From contig DATGUF010000023.1 in assembly GCA_035301485.1 (NCBI GenBank), positions 1 to 64,000 on the forward strand: DNA of 64,000 nucleotides, given 5' to 3'. The notes under the pieces were generated by a model. The model was not told the origin of the DNA. It did not search any database and was given only the letters and a program-made list of their open reading frames with translations. Positions 58,334-64,000 of this stretch are shown in pieces. Within the stretch, counting starts at the first letter, position 1, and every line of letters begins with the position of its first letter. The translations under genes and the position numbers were made by a program. This DNA is from CALEAR01 sp035301485 (GTDB lineage: Bacteria > Pseudomonadota > Gammaproteobacteria > Pseudomonadales > Alcanivoracaceae).

Positions 58334-58900
58334 ATGATGGCATTTAATAGTTTAGAGCAGCAGTTATTACTCGCCATGCCGCAACTAGCTGATGCATGGT
58401 TTAAAGAATCTGTCATTTTACTGTTAGAACACAACGAAAAAGGCGCTATGGGTTTCAGCATTAATAAACCGGCCCCCATTGGCATGGAGGGGGTATTGGC
58501 ACAGCTAAACCTAAGCAGCCAAGATATAGATACCAACGCACATAAGGTGGTGATGGGCGGGCCCGTGCAACCTGAAGCAGGTTTCATCTTGCATCCCCCC
58601 ACCGAGCAAGTATGGGAAACCAGCCAAGTGATTAACGAGCACTTATGGCTTACTCATTCAAAAGATATTCTTGCGGCGATCGGTGTAGGCCGCGGCCCCA
58701 CCCACTCCCTCACCGTGCTTGGTTATGCGGGTTGGGGCAGCGAACAATTAGAGCAAGAGCTCCTACAAAACGCTTGGCTAAATGTACCCTGCCCTGAGGA
58801 TATTTTATTTCATGTTCCCCTAGAGGAGCGTTGGCGTTACGCTGCCAATGCCGCAGGTATAAACTTAGATTTACTCTCCACGGACATAGGCCATGCATAA
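58334..58900 (+). CDS. yqgE: YqgE/AlgH family protein (UPF0301)
   Basis: 188 residues. Family marks: LEQQLLLAMPQLADAWFKESVILLLEHNEKGAMGFSINKP, VVMGGPVQPEAGFILHP and LGYAGWGSEQLEQELLQNAWL. AAGGA lies before the first of two tandem ATGs. AlgH was linked to alginate control in Pseudomonas, but the biochemical role is unknown. Overlaps ruvX by 8 bases. Confidence 0.96.
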   Translation: MMAFNSLEQQLLLAMPQLADAWFKESVILLLEHNEKGAMGFSINKPAPIGMEGVLAQLNLSSQDIDTNAHKVVMGGPVQPEAGFILHPPTEQVWETSQVINEHLWLTHSKDILAAIGVGRGPTHSLTVLGYAGWGSEQLEQELLQNAWLNVPCPEDILFHVPLEERWRYAANAAGINLDLLSTDIGHA

Positions 58901-59324
58901 AGCACCCTTTACCGTGCTATCTTTTGATTTCGGTGCTAATAAAATTGGTGTAGCTGTGGGACAATCTCTTACGGGCACAGCAAGCCCTCTTGCTGCACTT
59001 AGTGCAAAAGATGGCCAACCAAACTGGCAGCAAGTGCAACAACTAATAGAAGAATGGGAGCCCCAATACCTTATTGTGGGGCTACCTTTAAACATGGATG
59101 GCAGTACTAGTGAATCTAGCCGCAGAGCACGCCGCTTTGCTGGCCGGCTACAAGGCCGGTTCGGGGTTCCTGTACGGCTTATTGATGAGCGCTTAAGCAC
59201 ACGAGAAGCACGTGCACGCTTAGGTGATAACTACCGCGGCGGTGCTGATCCAAAAGTGGATAGCATAGCAGCCTCTTTATTTATAGAATCGTTCTTTAAC
59301 GACGATCCAGGAGCACCTTTGTGA
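58893..59324 (+). CDS. ruvX: Holliday junction resolvase-like / pre-16S rRNA nuclease YqgF
   Basis: 143 residues, RNase H-like fold: VLSFDFGANKIGVAVGQ (first Asp), LIVGLPLNMDGSTSESSRRARRFAGRL, LIDERLSTREARARL (Glu) and KVDSIAASLFIESFF (final Asp). YqgF matures 16S rRNA ends in E. coli. Overlaps yqgE by 8 bases and pyrR by 4. Confidence 0.96.
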   Translation: MHKAPFTVLSFDFGANKIGVAVGQSLTGTASPLAALSAKDGQPNWQQVQQLIEEWEPQYLIVGLPLNMDGSTSESSRRARRFAGRLQGRFGVPVRLIDERLSTREARARLGDNYRGGADPKVDSIAASLFIESFFNDDPGAPL

Positions 59325-59848
59325 CCCATTTCGATACCCCTTATATCTCTCAACTGCTCGATAAAATGACCACGCAGCTACAGGAATACCTTGCCTCCCA
59401 CAACATTGAGGAATTTCACCTTATTGGCATCCATTCAGGGGGAGTATGGGTGGCAGAAGCACTGAAGGAACGCTTGCAGCATACCGCCCCGTTAGGTGCT
59501 TTAAATATTAGCTTTTACCGCGACGATTTTTCTCAGCGCGGCTTACACCCAAGGGTAAAACCAAGCAACCTACCTTTTGACATTGAAAATGCGCATGTTG
59601 TTTTGGTAGATGACGTACTTATGAGTGGTAGGACTGTGCGTGCTGCCCTCAACGAAATTTTCGATTATGGCCGCCCAGCGAGCATTACCTTAGCTACTTT
59701 GTTTGACATTGGCCGCCGTGAACTCCCTATAAGCCCTGACGTATGCGGCGAACCTTTATCACTAACGCTGCCCTTGCGCGTTAAGGTAAACGGGCCCACC
59801 CCATTAACCGCTGACATTATCGACCCAAACAAGGCCAACCATGACTGA
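59321..59848 (+). CDS. pyrR: PyrR bifunctional regulator / uracil phosphoribosyltransferase
   Basis: 175 residues from GTG 59321, overlapping the ruvX stop (GTGA). PRPP loop VVLVDDVLMSGRTVRAALNEIFDYGRP is the PyrR form; IHSGGVWVAEALKERL and the SFYRDDFSQRG segment agree. In Bacillus PyrR attenuates pyr mRNA; in Pseudomonas it acts with the pyrBC' operon in another way. No anti-terminator structure is visible before pyrB, whose start overlaps pyrR by 8 bases. Confidence 0.94.
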   Translation: MTHFDTPYISQLLDKMTTQLQEYLASHNIEEFHLIGIHSGGVWVAEALKERLQHTAPLGALNISFYRDDFSQRGLHPRVKPSNLPFDIENAHVVLVDDVLMSGRTVRAALNEIFDYGRPASITLATLFDIGRRELPISPDVCGEPLSLTLPLRVKVNGPTPLTADIIDPNKANHD

Positions 59849-60854
59849 TGCGCACGCCAACATACAACTAACTGAAAGCGGCCAGCTGCGTAATTTTATC
59901 GCTTTACGCGGCTTGCCTAAACCCATCTTAGAGCAAATCCTCGATACAGCAGCTTCGTTCGTTGATGTGGGCGGCAGAGAAATTAAAAACGTACCACTGT
60001 TACGAGGTAAAACAGTGGTTAACTTGTTTTTTGAACCTAGCACGCGCACACGTTCCACCTTCGAGTTAGCCGCTAAACGGTTGTCTGCCGACGTGCTCAA
60101 TATAGATATTGCCCGCTCTGCCACCAGTAAAGGCGAGTCGTTGATGGATATGCTGCGCAACCTCGAAGCCATGGCTAGCGATATGTTTGTGGTGCGCCAC
60201 GAACAATCTGGCGCACCTCATTATATTGCCCGCCACGCCACCCCAGAGGTAGCTATTATTAATGCGGGGGATGGACGCCATGCGCACCCCACTCAAGCCA
60301 TGCTCGACATGTACACCATTCGGCACTACAAGGGCGGGTTTGAAGGGCTCACCGTTGCCATTGTGGGAGATATTTTGCATTCACGTGTGGCGCGTTCACA
60401 AATTTATGCTTTACGCACGTTGGGCGCTGCTGAAATTCGTGTTGTGGGCCCGCACACGCTGATACCCACAGATATCGACAGCATGGGCGTTAAGGTATTC
60501 ACCCATCTTCGTGATGGGCTTAAAGACGCTGACGTAGTCATCGCCTTGCGTTTGCAAAAGGAACGCATGGATGCAGCGTTACTGCCCTCTGAAAGTGAGT
60601 TTTACAACCATTATGGGCTTAATAACGAGCGTTTAGAGGTGGCACACCCAGAAGCCATAGTGATGCACCCCGGGCCTATTAACCGAGGGGTTGAAATTGC
60701 TTCCGAAGTAGCCGACGGACCACGCTCCGTTATTCTGCACCAAGTGACTTTTGGCATTGCCGTGCGCATGGCTGTAATGTCCATGTGCATGGGCGGCCGA
60801 GAAACAGAACGCACCGCCCGTCGCCAGCAACAAGAGAGCCAACATGTACGCTAA
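59841..60854 (+). CDS. pyrB: Aspartate carbamoyltransferase catalytic subunit
   Basis: 337 residues. Carbamoyl-phosphate motif NLFFEPSTRTRSTFELAAKRLSADVLN, RHEQSGAPHYIARH, GDGRHAHPTQAMLDMYT, and the C-terminal VMHPGPINRGVEIASEVADG. It makes carbamoyl-aspartate, the first committed pyrimidine step. Pseudomonad ATCases have an N-terminal extension and form dodecamers with PyrC', encoded directly downstream with an 11-base overlap. Confidence 0.98.
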   Translation: MTDAHANIQLTESGQLRNFIALRGLPKPILEQILDTAASFVDVGGREIKNVPLLRGKTVVNLFFEPSTRTRSTFELAAKRLSADVLNIDIARSATSKGESLMDMLRNLEAMASDMFVVRHEQSGAPHYIARHATPEVAIINAGDGRHAHPTQAMLDMYTIRHYKGGFEGLTVAIVGDILHSRVARSQIYALRTLGAAEIRVVGPHTLIPTDIDSMGVKVFTHLRDGLKDADVVIALRLQKERMDAALLPSESEFYNHYGLNNERLEVAHPEAIVMHPGPINRGVEIASEVADGPRSVILHQVTFGIAVRMAVMSMCMGGRETERTARRQQQESQHVR

Positions 60855-62127
60855 AACCGATTTACTCATTCGCCAAGCACGCATTATCGATCCTGCTTCT
60901 AACCGCGATGAAATAGCCGATTTGTTGGTGGAAAAAGGCCGTATCAGCCGTATTGGCGCTAGCTTAGAAGCACCCGGCGCCAAAATTTTTGATGCTGAAG
61001 GCAGCTGGTTGCTGCCCGGCTTAGTGGACACTTGCGTCAACCTGCCTGAGCCTGGCCATCATCGTGCTGGCACCATTGCCACAGAGGTTCGCGCAGCCGC
61101 GGCTGGCGGCGTCACCCATCTTTGCGTGCCTCCCGACACAGACCCTGTGGCTGATAGCACCGCTGTTATTCGTTTGATTCGTGAACGCGCCACCCAAATG
61201 GGCTTAGCGCGCGTATTACCGCTAGGTGCTCTTACGCAAGGCTTAGAAGGGCAACAATTAGCCGAAATGCAAACCTTGAAAGAAGCGGGCTGTATTGGGG
61301 TAAGTAACGCGGGGCGGCGCATTCAAGACACACTCGTATTAAAGCGCAGCCTTAACTACGCCTCCACCTTCGATATTCCGGTAATGATTCGGCCACAAGA
61401 TGGTGCCTTGAGTGCTGGCGGCTGTGCTCATGACGGCCCCGTGGCCACACGCTTAGGGCTACCGGGCATCCCCGCTGTGGCGGAAAGTTTAGATATGGCG
61501 CGTACGCTCTTACTCATTGAGCACACAGGAGCGCGAGCACACTTTCATCAATTAAGCTGCGTTGACAGTATTGAACAACTGCGCCTTGCCAAAGCTAAAG
61601 GGCTGCGTGTTACGGCTGATGTTAGCATCCATCACTTACTGCTTGATGAAACAGCCGTTGAAGGCTTTAACAACAACTGCCGTATTGATCCACCTTTGCG
61701 CAGCAAAAAAGACCGTGAAGCACTGGTTGCTGCCGTGGCAGATGGCACCATTGATGCTATATGTTCACAGCACACCCCACTAGACAGCTCGTCAGAGTTG
61801 GCGCCTTTCCCTGCTGCCAAACCAGGTATTTCCGGTGTCCAAACCTTGCTCCCTCTGGTGAAAAAATTAGTGGATGAAGGCCAACTACCACTACATCGAG
61901 CCATTGATGCCCTTACTCAAGCACCAGCTCGCTGCCTTGGTATCAATGCAGGCCAACTCGTGGCGGGCCGCCGCGCTAACCTTTGCATCCTTAATCCAAC
62001 GGCCACACATACGCCCCGTGAGCGGTGGTGTTCAGCGGGCAAGAACTCACCTTGGATTGATGCACGTTTAGCCGGTGTTATCCAACTAACTATCACTGAT
62101 GGCCGTATTACTTGGGAAAACACCTAG
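60844..62127 (+). CDS. pyrC': Inactive dihydroorotase-like ATCase subunit PyrC'
   Basis: 427 residues of the amidohydrolase/dihydroorotase family. The first metal motif of active enzymes (DxHxHxR) is lost: the corresponding segment reads LVDTCVNLPEPGHHRAGT. Other family parts remain (IDPPLRSKKDREALVAAVADGTIDAICSQHTPLDSSSE, GISGVQTLLPL). This is as in Pseudomonas PyrC' (pyrX), which is catalytically dead but needed for ATCase assembly. An active dihydroorotase must be encoded elsewhere. Overlap with pyrB supports stoichiometric production. Confidence 0.93.
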   Translation: MYAKTDLLIRQARIIDPASNRDEIADLLVEKGRISRIGASLEAPGAKIFDAEGSWLLPGLVDTCVNLPEPGHHRAGTIATEVRAAAAGGVTHLCVPPDTDPVADSTAVIRLIRERATQMGLARVLPLGALTQGLEGQQLAEMQTLKEAGCIGVSNAGRRIQDTLVLKRSLNYASTFDIPVMIRPQDGALSAGGCAHDGPVATRLGLPGIPAVAESLDMARTLLLIEHTGARAHFHQLSCVDSIEQLRLAKAKGLRVTADVSIHHLLLDETAVEGFNNNCRIDPPLRSKKDREALVAAVADGTIDAICSQHTPLDSSSELAPFPAAKPGISGVQTLLPLVKKLVDEGQLPLHRAIDALTQAPARCLGINAGQLVAGRRANLCILNPTATHTPRERWCSAGKNSPWIDARLAGVIQLTITDGRITWENT

Positions 62128-62163
62128 CAGCACTTTTGCTAGTGCCTTGAAAGGAGACATGCT

Positions 62164-63012
62164 ATGAGCATCCGTAACATCATTATGGGCCGTTCCACCG
62201 CAGATGGTGCTGGCGTGAAACTAAGGCGCTCAATCGGCGCCACGCCACAAACGCGCATGGATCCTTTCTTAATGCTCGATGAGTTTTACTCTGATCATCC
62301 CGATGACTATATCGCTGGCTTTCCTAGCCATCCGCACCGTGGTTTCGAAACCATTACCTATATGCTTGAAGGCCGCATGCGCCATGAAGACCACCTAGGT
62401 AACTCAGGCCTGCTTGAAACCGGTGGCGTGCAATGGATGACCGCGGGGCGCGGTATCATTCATTCAGAAATGCCAGAACAGGATGCTGGCCGCATGCGCG
62501 GCTTTCAAATTTGGCTCAATTTGCCTGCTGCCGACAAGATGGTGCCAGCCAACTATACAGACATTCCCGCTGAATCCTTTGGTTTGCTTGAACTGCCCAC
62601 AGGTGGGCACATTAAGGTAATTGCCGGCCAAGCAAAAGTGAACGAACAACATGCTAACGGCGCCATTAACCCAGATGGTAAAAAACACACAGACCCACAG
62701 GTGTGGGACATTCATTTAGTGGCTGATGAAACCCTCACTTTTACCCCTCCTGCGCACCTGCAAGGCGGTTTTTACCTCTATGAAGGCAGCGCCCACCTAG
62801 GTGACAGCGCCCTCCCCATACGCAGTGTAGCGATACTAGAACAGGGGCACAGCCTCACCCTCCAAGCTGGAGAACAAGGCGCACGCATACTCTATTTAGC
62901 AGGCAAACCTCTCCAAGAGCCCATCGCTCAATATGGGCCCTTTGTTATGAACACAGAGGAAGAAATCGTGCAAGCCATTCAAGATTATCAGGCTGGCCGC
63001 CTCACTAAATGA
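62164..63012 (+). CDS. Pirin-family protein
   Basis: 282 residues, bicupin. The N-terminal cupin binds metal through HPHRGFETITYMLEGRMRHEDHLGN (His pair) and GRGIIHSEMPEQDAGRMRGFQIWLNLP (His and Glu). The RMDPFLMLDEFYSDHPDDYIAGFPSHPHRGFE stretch is the pirin signature. Some bacterial pirins have quercetin 2,3-dioxygenase activity or modulate metabolism; the role here is unknown. AAAGGAG precedes the ATG. It ends 13 bases from the convergent pilU. Confidence 0.94.
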   Translation: MSIRNIIMGRSTADGAGVKLRRSIGATPQTRMDPFLMLDEFYSDHPDDYIAGFPSHPHRGFETITYMLEGRMRHEDHLGNSGLLETGGVQWMTAGRGIIHSEMPEQDAGRMRGFQIWLNLPAADKMVPANYTDIPAESFGLLELPTGGHIKVIAGQAKVNEQHANGAINPDGKKHTDPQVWDIHLVADETLTFTPPAHLQGGFYLYEGSAHLGDSALPIRSVAILEQGHSLTLQAGEQGARILYLAGKPLQEPIAQYGPFVMNTEEEIVQAIQDYQAGRLTK

Positions 63013-63025
63013 AGCGTTTATTAGG

Positions 63026-64000
63026 CTATGCCTCAAGCACTAAAGAGGCAAGCTGATCTTCCGAAGGCAGTGGCACACCCCCTTCGTTTTCTGCCGCTAA
63101 CTTAATCATTAAGCGTAAATCATTGGATGAGTTAGCGTGGAGAATGGCGCTTTCATAGGATATTTTTCTCTGTTGAAACAAATCAAACAGCGCTTGATCC
63201 ATCGTTCTCATACCAAGCTCAGTAGATTTACCCATCAGTGTTTGAATAAGGCTTGTTTCACCCTTACGAATATACTCTGCCATCAGCGGTGTATTCAGCA
63301 GTATTTCGTCTGCCAAATGAACTTTTGAAGTATCCTCAGCATCAGGGATAAGTTTTTGCACCACTACAGCCTTAAGGTTACGCGACAAATCTAAATAAAA
63401 CTGATCGCGCGTATCGGTGGGGAAAAAATGCACGACACGATCAACAGCCTGACTTGCGCTACTAGCGTGCATAGTGGCCACACAAAGGTGCCCCGTTTCA
63501 GCAAACGCAAGCGCGTATTCCATGGTTTGGGCAGAACGAATTTCACCGATATACACCACATCTGGAGCTTGGCGTAGCGTATTTTTTAACGCCGCTTCGT
63601 AGGATTCCGTATCGATACTAACTTCACGTTGAGTAACAATGCACTGATCATGCTCGTGCACAAACTCAATGGGGTCTTCAACGGTAATAATATGGCCACT
63701 CGCGTGCGCATTACGGTAACCAAGGAGCGCTGCCAAAGAGGTGGATTTACCCGAACCCGCCGGCCCCACAAAAATAATCAAACCACTTGGCTCCATGATG
63801 AGCTCTTTCACAATTGGCCGTAAACCAAGCTCTTCAATGGTAGGAATGCGCGTTTGTACGCGGCGGACAACCATCCCTACTAAATCTCGTTGGTAAAACG
63901 CACTAATTCTAAAACGCGCCACCCCTTCAATATTAATCGCAAAGTTGCTTTCCTTGGTACGTAAAAATTCAGATTTTTGTTCTTCTGTCATTACAGAATG
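63026..64000 (-). CDS. pilU: Type IV pilus retraction ATPase PilU, 5' end outside window
   Basis: The frame is open to the right edge, so about 55-60 N-terminal residues are missing. Present are ESNFAINIEGVARFRISAFYQRDLVGMVVRR, Walker A VGPAGSGKSTSLAALLGYRNA, the Asp box TVEDPIEFVHEHDQCIVTQREVSIDTESYEAALKNTLRQAPDVVYIGEIR with Walker B, the His box AFAETGHLCVATMHA, and the PilU-type C-terminus ending LRLMIKLAAENEG. PilU assists PilT in pilus retraction. The STELGMRTMDQALFDLF tail favours PilU over PilT. In pseudomonads pilT-pilU lies near this pyr region. Confidence 0.93.
   Translation of the reverse strand, partial: HSVMTEEQKSEFLRTKESNFAINIEGVARFRISAFYQRDLVGMVVRRVQTRIPTIEELGLRPIVKELIMEPSGLIIFVGPAGSGKSTSLAALLGYRNAHASGHIITVEDPIEFVHEHDQCIVTQREVSIDTESYEAALKNTLRQAPDVVYIGEIRSAQTMEYALAFAETGHLCVATMHASSASQAVDRVVHFFPTDTRDQFYLDLSRNLKAVVVQKLIPDAEDTSKVHLADEILLNTPLMAEYIRKGETSLIQTLMGKSTELGMRTMDQALFDLFQQRKISYESAILHANSSNDLRLMIKLAAENEGGVPLPSEDQLASLVLEA

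Noticed and set aside
1..64000. tRNA, rRNA, CRISPR arrays, insertion sequences and prophage genes
   Set aside because: Looked for throughout; no tRNA cloverleaf, direct-repeat array, transposase or integrase was recognised.

Overview
The window is a gene-dense (about 90% coding), roughly half-GC chromosomal segment of a gammaproteobacterium. Several neighbourhoods are those of the Pseudomonas / Oceanospirillales / Cellvibrionales side of the class: metX-metW-rdgB-hemW; gshB-yqgE-ruvX-pyrR-pyrB-pyrC' followed by pilU; polA near engB, cytochrome c4 and dsbA; znuA divergent from znuCB; and rubredoxin plus rubredoxin reductase beside ubiC-ubiA. Lipoproteins, a TonB-dependent receptor, LpxL, MepM and MltF show a diderm envelope. 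I see no insertion sequence, phage, CRISPR array, rRNA or tRNA. The species cannot be named from the sequence.

Layout. 0-4 kb: end of a TonB-dependent receptor, a CsaA-like protein, a phosphoesterase, upp, and a DUF2853-type gene with no ordinary start codon. 4-10 kb: a copper nitrite reductase with an extra cupredoxin domain and an FNR/DNR-type box, then a ceramidase-like hydrolase divergent from a 3-alpha-hydroxysteroid-dehydrogenase-like SDR. 8.5-14 kb: a cluster of amino-acid transporters (TyrP, LysE/RhtB, YuiF/NhaC type, LysO). 14-24.5 kb: murein enzymes (MepM, MltF), sulfur assimilation (MetY), peroxide defence (peroxiredoxin-glutaredoxin, Gpx), MscL and dGTPase. 24.5-30 kb: a phospholipase D lipoprotein, an EEP hydrolase, DsbA, cytochrome c4 and EngB.

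29.9-30.9 kb holds the most interesting item. A small RNA gene is predicted on the minus strand. It has a sigma-E/AlgU-type promoter, three hairpin loops that each show CCUUCC, and an intrinsic terminator. It lies between engB and polA, the locus of Spot 42 in E. coli and ErsA in Pseudomonas. The loop of its terminator can pair over 11 bp with the ribosome-binding site of the neighbouring outer-membrane beta-barrel gene. This suggests a compact envelope-stress circuit (inference).

31-40 kb: a minus-strand run znuA - unknown TIM-barrel-like protein - esterase - polA - DUF815 ATPase, divergent from znuCB. 39-45 kb: SCP2-like protein, rubredoxin reductase, rubredoxin, ubiC, ubiA, azlCD, slyX, a GDT1-family transporter and a YciA thioesterase. 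45-54 kb: metX-metW-rdgB, an Ala/Lys repeat lipoprotein, hemW, and a tetR-MFP-RND efflux operon. 54-64 kb: rsmE, cytochrome b561, an LpxL-type acyltransferase, gshB, yqgE, ruvX, pyrR, pyrB, pyrC' (inactive dihydroorotase-like subunit), pirin and the 3' part of pilU.

All functional names come from reading motifs and from remembered families; no database search was run.
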